DNA from: Hirudo medicinalis
Lineage: Eukaryota > Annelida > Clitellata > Hirudinida > Hirudinidae
Assembly (NCBI GenBank): GCA_011800805.1
Contig: MPNW01000069.1
Coordinates: forward strand, 59,518-123,517
DNA length: 64,000 nt
Direction: 5' to 3'
Below, piece by piece: positions 1-13,100 of this stretch. The notes under the pieces are model-generated. The model was not told the DNA's origin. It saw nothing but the letters and a program-made list of their open reading frames with translations, and did no database searches. A program made the translations under genes and the position numbers. Positions within the stretch are counted from its first letter, which is position 1. Each line of letters opens with the position of its first letter.

Positions 1-323
1 NNNNNNNNNNNNNNNNNNNNNNNNNNNNNNNNNNNNNNNNNNNNNNNNNNNNNNNNNNNNNNNNNNNNNNNNNNNNNNNNNNNNNNNNNNNNNNNNNNNN
101 NNNNNNNNNNNNNNNNNNNNNNNNNNNNNNNNNNNNNNNNNNNNNNNNNNNNNNNNNNNNNNNNNNNNNNNNNNNNNNNNNNNNNNNNNNNNNNNNNNNN
201 NNNNNNNNNNNNNNNNNNNNNNNNNNNNNNNNNNNNNNNNNNNNNNNNNNNNNNNNNNNNNNNNNNNNNNNNNNNNNNNNNNNNNNNNNNNNNNNNNNNN
301 NNNNNNNNNNNNNNNNNNNNNNN
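1..323. other. Assembly gap (N run)
   Basis: All bases are N. No content can be read. Confidence 0.99.
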
Positions 324-600
324 ACATCCATCATAATCACGTGCTGATCCTAACCCTATCAGCGATGACTTACCAGGCGCGCATCCTTTGTTTGTGGACA
401 TCCTCCTTTGTCCTGACTGGCTATTTAAGAAGCTAAGTCAGGACATTCTTCCCTTCTCTCTCCTAATCTTCCCGCTACGTCGCTATGCTGCTACTCCAGC
501 AGTTATGTTGTCAGTCGAAGCATTGTTGTCGTTGTTGTAAATAAACTTTTTAGCGTCTTCGTCGTCAATTCCGCGGCCTCAACAACACAACATTCTTAAA
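324..600 (+). mobile_element. LTR-like fragment (possible solo LTR, 5' side cut by gap)
   Basis: This stretch is less AT-rich than its surroundings. It has the order expected of an LTR: a TATA-like CTATTTAAG near 421-429, a short pyrimidine-rich tract, an AATAAA at about 540-545, and a CA-rich end with CAACAACACAACA near 579-591. The 5' boundary lies in the gap and no second copy occurs in the window. The call rests on layout only. Confidence 0.3.
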
Positions 601-1229
601 ATTTAAACAAAAAAACTTAAACACGATGACTAGAATGACTGAGAATGATAAGGACATTATAAAAGTTATGAAATCCATTCAACATAGACTGCCCAACATT
701 AGTTTGTGTCGCGCTAACAGGATGTTTATGTAGAAACCAAAACACTGCTTGTTTCTTAGTGTAAACGGGAGTCTAAAATGGACGAAAGCGCGTAAACTTT
801 GGAAATAAATATCTCGAAAACAACATGTCTTATCAGAACAGGGATGTTACTGCAATAGAGTATGATTGTATATCAGGAGAATGATTTATTAATCAAAAAT
901 GTGACTTGAGTACATCTGCTTCGTTTTTTGCTTTGTTTATACGTCGAATAGCTTCCGCCAGGCTCCTTGATCGGCGAAAAAGTACACTTAGCGTCCGATA
1001 AGCGTACTGGTGACTAATTGGTTCAAATGTGACTAAAATTTAAATTTGTAGAATAACATGATTGTTACATGATAAATACTAAAGAGCTCCTCAAGTTTAC
1101 TCTTATTCTCGAGCTGAATATTGTATGATGTAGTATTATTTTATAAATAAAGTATATCAATCATCTCGCCTTCCCTCATAATACTGGGTTAGTCATTATA
1201 TATCGAGTTTCCTCGCAGTAAAACCAATT

Positions 1230-1990
1230 ACTATGCCTAAAGAGCAGAAGCGACGCTTAGCTATCAGTCTCCAGAAGGTTGACCTCGAACGTCTTCAACC
1301 CCGACTGGACTGACGAGTTCTCCTTTGACAAACGTGGCAACAAGGCCATGTATTTAGAGTATGATGCAGCCCTGGTAGACACTGAAGAATGTTGCCAGTG
1401 TGCTTTCAACCCTGCGGAATGAATTCTATTCGCGCTTCACTGATGTGCGTTCTCATTCACAAGAGTTATAGGTCGGTGGCACTCCTTTTGACTTTCCCTA
1501 TGAGGCCACCCAGTCTGATATGCAATTCGAATTGATTGAGCTGCAGGCTTCGGACGTTCTTTTGTCCAAGTTTACTTCTTCCACCACTCTCATCGACTTC
1601 TACCGTCTTTTCATCTGCCACAAGCTCAGTTTCCTATGTTGTCGGCCCGCGCAAGCAATGTTTGCCAAGTGGCCTAAAAGTTTGCAGACCCCTGTTTTAG
1701 AACCTTCCCAAATGCAAGGTCCGTGTTTCATTTTTGGCAACATGCACAACTTATGCACTACTTTCTAAGAATAAGATTGCGAAATCAATTACATCATTTC
1801 GATGACCCAGAAGCCATAAGAGCCGTCAAATTAGATAGGCTAAATAGTCTGCCTTTTCCGTATGGAGCAATCACATTTCTTCCATGTCTACGCCCTATTT
1901 TAATGTTATTTGAAAAATATTTTCAGGACGATGAAATGTCATTAGCTCATAGGAATCCTAATAATAAGCTGACAATTCGAATGTAATTAA
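1230..1990 (+). pseudogene. Broken hAT-type transposase relic
   Basis: Short open stretches in shifting frames read like the C-terminal half of hAT transposases of the ZBED5/GTF2IRD2/EPM2AIP1 kind. Around 1420-1460 there is a segment like FYSRFTDVRSHSQE. At 1520-1640 there is MQFELIELQASDVLLSKF followed by a FYR motif, which resembles the region just before the hAT dimerisation domain. Stops and frameshifts interrupt it throughout, for example at 1420 and 1768, so it is a dead fossil. No terminal inverted repeats were found. The family assignment comes from memory of the motif pattern. Confidence 0.5.
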
Positions 1991-2305
1991 AGATATTTGA
2001 TAAATATTTGGAGCCATGTAAATCAACTATTATGTTTCTTGGGGTAATACCAAACATTCTCCAGGAAGACTTTAAGCAATAAGACACCAAATCAACTAAC
2101 CTAAAAATAACAGTGAAAGATTAGCTTAGTTTTACATTTCAACTTTGCTTGTTAGTTTATTAATCAATCAATAAAAAAAAAACGTTTGAGCATCAAACTT
2201 TGCCACATTCGTACGTTGAAATAAGTAATGCGATGAAGATAATTATTATACAATTATAATTATTCAAATGTTTATGTCAAAAGTTCAACTGTCATTTTTT
2301 TTTGT

Positions 2306-5300
2306 CTAAGCAGCCGCTTTCTTTCCTGACGTCATCATTTCTTCCAAATCTTCCAAAGGATTCTTTGAGTCAATTGATGATAAATTGTACTGATCTTGCA
2401 ATATTTTCAAAATGTTTGGCGTGACGAATGCTGGCAGAACTGGTCCCAGCCTGATATTTTTTATTCCCAAATGTAGAAGAGTTAGAAACACTGCCACAGC
2501 TTTCTGTTCGAACCATGAAATAGCGAGAGACATTGGTAGCGAGTTAATGTCTGTTTTGAGTGCATTGGCAAGTCCCTGGGCTACCACGACGGCACCATAA
2601 GAATCGTTGCATTGACCGAGGTCCAAAAGTCTTGGGATACCGGTATCTCCTAAATCTCCAAGATCCATCCTGTTGAAGCGATACTTGGCACAACCCATGG
2701 TAATGATAATGGATTCTTTTGGTGTTTTGGCTGCTAGGGTGGAGAAATAACTTCTTTTGTTTTCGGAACCATCGCATCCCCCAATCACGAAAACTCTTTT
2801 GAGATCACCCTTTCCAACCGCTTCTAAAATCTGTAAATGAATATGGATGTGAATTGTGATGTGGAGTGGATGAATGCATTGGGATTTGTCAAATATCTTA
2901 CAATAAGAAATAATAAATGTATTAAAACAAGAATTCATAATTATCTGTTGATTGTATGTACCTTATCCGCATTAGATAAAACAGCCTCATGTCCATATCC
3001 TACAACCAAAGATTTGGCAGTGGGCTTGACATCACTTTCCTCAAAACCAGGACTAGTTAGAGCAGAATCCATGAGAATGTCAAGGTCTTCCAACTTGGAC
3101 AACTCCAGATGTTTGCAACCTGGCCAACCAGTCTCGTTGAGGGTGAAAAGGCGATTCTTGTAGGACTTCATGGGCTCAACGACACAATTCGTGGTGACCA
3201 CAATTGGACCAGGGAATCCCGGAAATTCGAATTTCTGATTTTGCCAAGCTCCTCCATAGTGTCCTGCAAGACTCTGTAATGTAAAATAAAAATTAGCAAG
3301 TTACTAAATAATATTTATTTGGTTAAATGATTAATTGTTATGCTATATTAGTAAATCATTTATAGTTGTGTAATATTTATTTTTGAGGACATTTTGATAA
3401 ATGTTCAATCGAAAAGAAATCGCATAACAATTGTGAATGTTCAAGTTAATGCCATATTTGGGTTTGATCAGTTCAAAATTATGTGCTAAAAATGACAAAT
3501 TTTGTAAAATTAAGCAATAATTAATAATTAACAAAAAAAATTTCGGCTTGAATGTCATTAAGGATTTTATAGGATAAAATATCAAAGAGTTACTCACGTC
3601 AATGCTTAATCGTTTCTTAAGCTATTCAGTCTAGTTGTAACAATAATGGACAAAACACGCCCGAGAATCTCGAAGCACTCATCATCAACTCATCATCAAA
3701 TAAATCATGGGATTTTGACGCAGACATGAAAGAATAACTTAGATCAACCATTATTCTTGGATTTAAATTCTACAATAATTGTTGCCCCATTGAAATTGTC
3801 AACAAGATTTAATCAAATATAAAATTTACTCGTGCTATAAATAAATATGATTCAATTTTTTCTAAAAATTTAATTTAATTTTTCTTACAGTCAGGCGTTA
3901 ACATAATTACTACTTCAGCAGTAATTTACATACAAGCTGATATTATAAGTTTCGCAACATCAGAAACATGATTTGAAAACATGCAGCAACTCATTGTGTA
4001 TGCTGTACTGTCGCATTAAATTCACCAGCATGGAAAATGCCTTTATAAGGATAATTATTGACCTTTTGACAAAACCTTTGACCCCACAAGTCATCGGAAA
4101 TGATCAGAGCCCTTATGGAGTCAATACCATAATGGCTTCAATGTTAAAGGATAGAAAGAATAGAAAATGGAAGGTTTAAAAAATATTTTTAACGATTTAT
4201 AAATAAATGTAAGGTCACATCATACTACTGATTAAATAAAAATTAAAAATAATTAAAATACCATTCAAAATGACAAGAACAGCATTGTGATCACCTGAAA
4301 CTTAATCTATGAAATAGAATAATTCAAGTGAGGTAGCGCCATTCTCAGTCAAAATTTGAGGCTCGTCATCATTGAAAGACATTTTTTATTTTCTCAAGAA
4401 ATGTATAAGTCTCATGTTTACACTTATGGTTTACTTATTATTTTAAGAACAAACAAACAAAGATTAAGAAATACAAAACACCCGTTGTTTGTATTACCTT
4501 GTATTCTCTAAGGTGTGGATATCCGTGAGCTGGAAGCATTTCTCCATGAGTATAAACGTTGATGTTTCTCTTCTCAGCTTCTTTCAGGATTATTTCCATG
4601 TCATTCATGTCATGACCCGTCACCAAAATTGCCTGAAAAATACACAAATTCTGCGTAAGTAATTATCGATGATAATTAAATCTAAGACTGAAAGACTTTC
4701 TTTAATTTTATTACCGGATTTAAGAATCGAATAAACATTTATTGACATGATACTTTAATATATCATTTATTTAATATTATGCCGGTTTAAAGTTCCATAT
4801 TTAAGATAAATCGAACCTTTCCTGGCTTAGGAGAGGTTGAAACTTTGGCAGGACTCGGGACACCGAATCTGTTTCTGTGCCCTCTGTCCAGGAGGGACAT
4901 GCCCTTCAAGTTGATTTCACCGACTTTCAAAGCACATTCCAAATTCTTAGAGAGATTATGTTGTTCTTCTTTGTTTCCGTCCATTAAAAACGCCAAGATC
5001 TGAAAAAAATAAAAACAAATTTTTAATTTTGCTTAATTCTAAATTATTCTAAATCCCAACTGCTTCTGGTTTCTATTTATTCAATGTAAACAGGACAAAT
5101 ATTTAAAAAAAACCCAAATATTTTCAATTTATTAATAATAATAATTTAACTATCAAATATATGTTTTATTGATTTAAAACAAACCTCATGAGTTTGCTCC
5201 CCAATGATGTCATCCCATTCTCCAACCAACCTGGCGTGTCTTGCGTAGGTTGACATCCCCTTCATCCCATATACAATCATTTCCCTCACACCGTGAATGT

Positions 5301-7137
5301 CCTCTCCATAAATTTCCTTATCTCTCTTCACTCCAAACCTTTTGCCTGCAGTTATAAAGCGCCATTGCATTAATACATATGTTGTATTATATATATTGTA
5401 TTGTATATATTGAATTATATATATTGTATTGTCTACATTGTTATATTGTATTACACATATATTGTATTAATACATATATATCATCTGAACCACTTCCGTA
5501 ATTAGAGGCAACTTAGTTCATCAGATATAATATTTAAATATTTAACATAACACCAAAAACATACTTGGAAAACATGGTAACTACATAAACTATGATCTCC
5601 CCATAGTTTAAAATGAAATGATCATTAGTGCACTTGTACTTATACATAGAATGAGTACTACTCGAGTACCGATTTCAGGTACTTGTACTCATACTCGTAC
5701 TAGGGCCTTGAGTACTTGTACTTGGACCTCAGTACTTGGTTCCATGTCTGATCATTAGAAACAGAAACAACTTCTTCGCATAAGTGAATCAGATGCATCT
5801 TCGGGCTAAATGAAAAGTCGGGCAAATGCCACTTGTGTCTTAGTAGCCAAAAGAGGTTATTATCAAGCGCTATGCAAATGTTTTAGCAGCACATAATTTG
5901 AACTATTTTTATTGAATTAATTATTTGTGAATTATTTTCTAATCCAACCCTCCTCAGAAAGAAATTCTTTGTTCCACTGTGGTTCGCCATCTTTATAAGG
6001 AGACCAATGCACTTCCTGCAGGTGATCCCAGTTCTTGGATGGCAATCCTTTCTCTGCGCATTTTTTCTCGTACAGTGACCTCAGTAGCTCTCTGTACTCG
6101 TAAGCAGTTTTGATGTACGTTACGAATCTTTCTGAGTCGAAGTTGACATTTGTTAGGGTGCTGCGTAATAAATAATATCATGTAATAAATATTACCACAG
6201 GCTGTATTAATAATTTATTAAGGATAAGAATCACAACAGTGGTTCCCAAACTAAGCTCCCCTCTTCAAAGAAATTTGTCTATCCTTGCTTAAGCCCTTCC
6301 CGATAATGAGATCATATTTAACCAAATGCTGGGGGACGCATCTACCTCCCACTTCTCAGGCGCCCCTTCCCCCGGAACCATTGAATTATAAGTTTCAAAT
6401 GAGTTGATGAAAACGTAAAATTGGTTAACAGGTGATTAATCAACCTAAACAAGGCGCTGAAAGTGAAATCGTAAATTTCTTCAGGGATGAGAACTCCCTC
6501 CTTCTTTCCATTCGTGCTAAAAATTGCGATTCCTTTGACAAGTCCACACAGGAGATCTTGAAGTTCGGCAACTTCGGGAAGTTTGCCGCACACTCCAACT
6601 GTCGTGCATCCCTTGCCGGATTTTGTTTGCTCGCATTGAAAGCAGAACATTTTCTCTGCAGTAACGATATGTCGATATTTTATGCAAACATAACAAATTT
6701 AATTTTGGGTTCACGGAGTTCCATTCACATAGGAAATAATGCAAAAAATGTTTACTTATATCTCAGGAGTTAAAAATGCATTGAAAAGTGCTACTCTCAT
6801 TGGCAGCGCGAGGAGATTAAGATATTATAGGAGATTACAAGATTAAATTGATTTCCATAATATTGTTTGCTTAACGAATTAATTCTTTCCATGACCTTCA
6901 ATCTCAGAGATTTTTAAAAATATTTTCAAAGTTTTAAATTAAACTAAATTCTTTACCTTCCGCGTTATTTTTCCTTCTGACGGCTGTGCTGTTGGTACTC
7001 ATAGAATTGCATGGAAATGCTTGTGGTAAGTTTCTCGATGCAAACAACGCCGGGGAGCACAAACCGCGTGACAAACTCCATTTTCTTGATTCCACTATCC
7101 TCACGAAGCATAAACATCTCCTGAGATTGGAGGCCAT
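2306..7137 (-). CDS. hcp: Hybrid cluster protein (Hcp, hydroxylamine/NO reductase family), class I, 8 exons
   Basis: This is a complete iron-sulphur enzyme of the Hcp family, which reduces hydroxylamine and nitric oxide. Exons on the minus strand: 7137-6957, 6655-6445, 6160-5949, 5345-5185, 4999-4817, 4632-4498, 3273-2962, 2830-2306. All junctions keep phase, giving 639 aa. The core opens [15 protein letters not shown], followed by VGVCGK; four Cys spaced C-x2-C-x8-C-x5-C bind the N-terminal cluster. The hybrid-cluster ligands are present: His in VTGHDM, Glu in [13 protein letters not shown], Cys in [18 protein letters not shown] and GQCNDSY, and Glu in WFEQKAVAV. The first exon adds about 60 residues rich in Arg, Ser and Leu ([13 protein letters not shown]...), a likely mitochondrial targeting peptide. 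I chose ATG 7137; an in-frame ATG at 7212 is also possible. Introns show this is not bacterial contamination. Confidence 0.93.
5610..5760. repeat. GTACT-rich palindromic element fragment in an Hcp intron
   Basis: The motif GTACTTGTACT/AGTACTCGAGTAC occurs repeatedly on both strands, for example around 5630-5670 and 5688-5740. Such GTACT-dense ends are typical of some degenerate hAT-type non-autonomous elements. I could not fix clear ends or a target duplication. Confidence 0.35.
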
Positions 7138-10100
7138 CTTGTTGAAGTAACAGGAAAGCACCACAAAGGAATTTTTACGTTCAACTTCGAAAATCTTCAA
7201 CCTTCGAAACAAAGCGTTTACAAAGCTTCACACAAACAAGCCAAAGGAATGCTTGAATATTTATTGAGGTACGCATACGCGCAGCGAACGAAAACAAACT
7301 AATCACACTCTCCCCAGAAAATTTTCCATCGCTCGCAATTCAATTTAACAAATTTTTAAGAAATCATATTGGGAAATCACTGCCTTATCACTGTTTTATC
7401 ACTATACTTTTCCATATTTATCACTTACTAACGATGCAATCACCCCTTGAATGAATGATAAGCGTTTGGGCCAATTTTATGATCGGTATTTGAAAAGTTC
7501 CTGATGACAGTAACAATTCATGTTTTCAACCACGTTTAAATCTATGGCTGGTTAAACACGGCAACCCAAATTGGCTGCTTGCGGTCTGCAGCAGTTTTAG
7601 ACACAAGCCTTACTTCGACACAATTTTTTCTCATTCTCGTTGTGATCAGTGCCAATTACTAAATCATAATATTCTTCTTAACATTCAGGATGCACGTGTT
7701 TCTAATGGATTTCAAGCTCATTACAATAATAAGTTGCTCAAGTGACTACAATATAGAATTAAAATATTTTATACAAAAACAATGTAAAATCCTTAAAATC
7801 CAAGAATAACAAGAGCAACAACGACTCATCAGTGCCAAGTTCGTTTGTAAAGAATGTTGGTCCTATTTGTTCAACGCTCCGAAGAAGCGGTTACACTGTC
7901 AAGGTTACAACAATTTCAACTGTTCGAGATCGACATCATTAACTGTGTTTCATTTAATTCGATTCGCATGAATTGTCGCAAATAAAAAAAATCTTAAGAC
8001 TCCCTTCTTTTGTAAAAATGACAACTTTAAATGGGACATAAAAAATTATTTTTCAACGCAGGAGAAAGCAATCCTGGGAGAACAAAAGTTGATTCTAACG
8101 ATTGCTAAATTCGCGGTTCCTTGTGACATTGCATTACATGATTTACGACGAATTCTTGCATATTTTTAACGTTACAACAATTAATAAATTTTAATTTTTA
8201 TGATTTCTTGAAATTATAATTTGAATTAACTACAATTTAATAATTGTAGCCAAATTTTAATAAATTATTTAATAATATTACTTTTATTTTTAATTTTGAT
8301 AATAACTAAAATATAATTGTTTTCGCACCACCTTTATAAAGTTTTATAAATTAATGCTTTATAAAAAGGCATTATTAGATATAATAACATTTTTTAAATA
8401 AATCAATTTAAATTTGGTGAATAGTTTTAAGAGAAAATTCATTAGCATTCTCCAATCAGTTGATAACTCAATTGTTTATTGGTTTTCAGGTCGTCATACT
8501 TTTACGCGTAAGTAATTTACCCGGTTGTAAACCTAAGTAAAATCGTAAACTTAAGTAAAAAAAGTGACTTAAGTAAAATCTTAATTAAGTAAAGTTTTTG
8601 TAGATCTTATATTTAAACATAAACATGAATGCAAAAACTTAGGTTATATTCGATTCTATCCATAAAATACAAAATTGATTAAGATTATTTATTTTTTACT
8701 AACATTGGATTTTATTAATTTCACAATTAATTTGCATCTAAGCCTTTAATTTTAATAATTAGTTAATTTTTTATGTCGATCGCAACAACTAAAATGTGGA
8801 GCATTGATTCAACAGAATTGACTCAAACGTTTAAATTCACCGTAAATAAGTTCATACAACAGTTTAAGAAGCATTCACGTTACAACTTCAATCGAATTAA
8901 CAATGTAACCAGTTATTCTTCGACTGATCTTCGTTAAGCATTGTTCGCCATTCAACAGTTTAAAATTTATTTCTGAAAAATCAAGGTTTTGAAGAATTCT
9001 GAGCAAGGGCGTGCTTGAAAATATTGAAATGTCGAAAAACAACGAAAGATATGGAAATAATGCCTTTCTGATAAAATTGGAGAGTGTGAAGTTAAAAGCA
9101 GCTTTGAAACTTTGAAATTTCAACTTTTCCCATGGAGGGGTAAACCCTCGCACAACTTGATGAGACGACCTTTTTTGGCTTCTCGCCAAAAGCCGGGGGT
9201 AACAGCCACTTAGGGAGAATTTTTTTATTCAACTTTGAGGCGCTATTTGTTTTACAAAATGCAATTTGAACTCAATTTCGTTGTTTACTTTTCATCGGTG
9301 TAATTCGCCAGTTTGAGCTGGATCTTAATATTGTAATGTTTACTTTTGGCATGGTTAATGTGCACTTGAAACAGACAACTGATTTCTTGTTAACATAGAG
9401 GTTGACTTTGTATCACAAATATGTTGTGCTACCAGTAACCCAATCAACAATAAACTTCAGCCAAATTAGGACGAAAATTGCAAACAGCAACTGTCTTGCA
9501 GTTTAAGAATGTTATAAAAATCACAAAACAACAACAAATATCCGACTTGTAATAAATTGCAAATTCGAAGTCAAGGAAGGAAGTTCTCAGAAATGTTTGA
9601 TCTTGACCTTCAAATGCTACTTGCACATTGTCCTTGGTCTTGCTACGTGGCTCTTACTGCACAGAAGCTGATAATTGAGAAATGGATGCGGTGAGTGTCT
9701 TTCATGCTTCGATGTTTTGACAAAGCACTCAACACGCCTTGAGAAAAGGGAATCTATAAATAGTTAATATAATAATTCTATTACAATAGTTGTAATATAA
9801 TATTATAATGTAATAATTAATTTACAACATAAAATGTAAAATATTTTTAAGGAATTCATGACTCTTGCAACTACTCGTGTCTGCATTTCTCTCTAAATCT
9901 CGCAGCTAAGCACTTATAATCGTTATTAACTAATCACGTATCTTTCGAATATTTCAGTCATTTAATATGTGAATTGTTACAAATGCACTAATGCACTGGA
10001 AGTAGGATCATCAAAAATATCTGCAAATTACAAGTGTGATTTCACTTCTCCTAAGCAAGGCAAGTGAACCACGTTACCAGATCAGAGCATAAATAACCAT

Positions 10101-13100
10101 GGATAATTAAATAATAGTGAAGTCCTCAACGAATTTGAAAGGCTATTACAAAGAACAAAGATCGAAGGAATAATGAGGGCATAAAACTTTCAAAAATAAA
10201 GACGTGGGAGTCTATTTCATGGTCTCAACGCAATATCTGCACTTGGATGCGCATCCAAGCTTGAAAAGCTTACGAGCTTATAAGCTTAAAAAGAAATTTC
10301 TAACTAAGTAATTCGTTCAGTTAAACTTTAGACAGCTCCTCCAACAATAAAAGAAGAAACTTCCTTATCCAAAATCTAACCAAAGAAGATCTTCTGAACG
10401 GGATTGTCTGAAAGCCAAGAAGGATGCTAACATTCAGCATAGAAACCCTATTAATCATGAATATTCAAGATTTGGCAAATAAGGGAGTTATTTGCCTCCC
10501 TATTGCGTAGGTGGTCCTTCACCCCTCAATATTTTGAGGACACCCATCCTCCCAGTAGCTATCCTCAGTGGGGCTGTTCATTTATAAGCAACCAAATTAT
10601 GAGTAAATTTGGATAAGCCAAATAAAAACGTCATCAGATGACCAGTTTTGGCAGATGTACCCCTGGCTGCTGGTTAACCCCCCACTCCAATTACAAAATC
10701 CTGTACAATTCCCTGCTTGGTAAAAATACCTTTTTATTTCAAATTTATAATTTATTGATATTTATTTTGTGTTCGACAGGATTTTCCATGAGCTTTATAA
10801 TTGAAAGCAATTAATTGAAAAATACCGCTGTGATATTGCTTAAGTACTTCAATCAGTTTATGTAAAAGTGTTTTCATGTTTAATGCGTTTAATGCAACAG
10901 ACGTAAGAGAAGACTGCTAGAATTGTCACAACATCTAGCGACTATTTAAAATTGCATCGCCCTTGAGCTTCGTTTGATAATATGCAATAATTATAATGAT
11001 AATATGCAATGTTTAATTAAATATCATGGTTAAACATTGTTGTTTACATCTGGTAAATTTAAAAAAAATCCATGAATGTTTAAGAGTTTGTATTGATTTA
11101 TATTTTTCCATTTTGGGTGCGAGTGAGGTTAACAATCAAGGTATTATTTGCGATTGGAAATAATGAAATGATCATAATTGTTTCTATTTGCAGCCAAATT
11201 ATAGTCGATTTATGCACTTATCTGATACAACCATTCGGATTCATGAATGAACTCAATAAATGTTCTTGCAAATGAACCACGCCGATAATGGAGTCTCATG
11301 CACGACTCTTCCCGTGTTACGCAGTGACCCCACGTGACCGGAAAATTGATGGCAAGTCTAAATGGAATTGGACTGAAAGACAAATTCAGAAATAAATCGA
11401 TTTATAAAGAAAAATTACAACGAAAAGAAGTGTTTAAAAGGCGTTCATGTTAACCATTTTAAAGTGTTAGTTATTTAGTGACAAAAACTGTTTAGCAGCC
11501 AATACATCATTCACAATCACAAATCTTTGCAATTGGGTGAAGGATTCACGGACTAAATATGGCGGACTCTTAAAGCAACGACTTAGAGGCAGCTCTTGGA
11601 ATGCTGGGAATGATGTTGGTTTTAGAACCAGCATGGTCAAGAACTCTTAAGGTCGATTGTAGGCAGCACCGATAATCGTTCTCAAGTGATAAATAGTCGG
11701 AAGAATTTGGTCCAGAAACATCAGCAATCCTGAGGCAAAAGGATCGCCTGTGGACAACTAAGTGGCGATCTCTTGTTTTCTGCATTGAGTTGTAACCTTG
11801 ACCCATTCAAGGATGGATGTTAACGGGGTCCATGGACAGCTGGGCTTTCGTGGACGACAAACGAGACAAAGAGTGGGTGCTTGGAAGATATTGATCGGCG
11901 AGCAACAGCAGCCAACAGACACCACCCATCTCATTCTTCGATGTTGTTTTGGTGATGATAACGATGATCATGATGATGACGATGGTGGTAGTAATGATGG
12001 TGATGACGATTAGATCACTAGCAGAGATGAAAGAAGTTGCCAAACGGTCCATTAAATATTTGAGTTCAGTTTGAAGAAGATTTCAAGCAAGATTACAGCC
12101 TTCCCTTCCTCCGTTCACCAATCCTTCCATCCATCCCTCGTACAGGCAGGCACGAGAAAGCCCATCCAACTTCTAGCAACATCTGCTGGCCAGTCGAGGT
12201 CTCCTGGAAAACCAAACGCACGAATCCGTGTTTGCATCTCGGATTCAATAGCCGTCGACAGGTGGCTCTCTGCATCTCTAACTTAATGCGCAGTATTTCA
12301 ATGAACGCACCTAACTAACTTGTTTAGACCGTTCTAGTCGTCATCATCGTAGTCTTCGTCGTCATCACAATCACGGCCTTAACTTCAACTTCATAAGCTC
12401 CGACAGGATTCCGATCAGCGTTCGATCCGTCCATGGATGTTTTGCACCGATTGGATATCAAATGCGAAACAAGGAGGAAATGAAAAAGTCAGGGAGAGCA
12501 TCGAGCAGGTCGGTTTAATTGTGAAGTTTAAGCAACTTGCTGCGTTTATTGCCATCGCCGTTTGCACTGCTCACCGGTGTGAACAAAAACAGCAACATTA
12601 TTTTAAGTATTTCAGAATTTGTCAATTTCAAATTTGTGTGACGTCGCCGTCAAATAGTTCAACTGAAAACCTAGAAATAATACTCACCACAAAAACCTCT
12701 TTCGTGAAGTTTGAGGGCGTCAATTGATGATTAAATTTCCGCTGAGTTTCGTTTCCAGACGACATTAAACAACTTAGGAATCGTTGGAAAGGCAACTCTT
12801 AAATGCCATCGTTTGTGAAGCAGATGTGACTTTTCCACATGTGATGAACTTTTCATCGCTCCGTTGAAGTGAAATTTCTCTTTTCATCGATGAATTCTTA
12901 AAGTTCCTGGCGCATGTGAACTTTGAACTTTGACTGGGTCGTGATTGAATGATGAATTGCAAGAAGGAATAATGGAAAGGTATTACATTGCCGAGCTCTC
13001 GCATGTCATTATGTTGTTGTAATGCTGTTTATATCGGTATTATGATAACTGCGGGAATGAGGACAACCTATGATGACGATGGTGGTGGTGATGATGAGGA

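Noticed and set aside
2306..7212. Hcp as bacterial contamination of the assembly
   Set aside because: Seven introns with consensus splice sites and correct phase, and AT-rich intronic DNA like the rest of the window.
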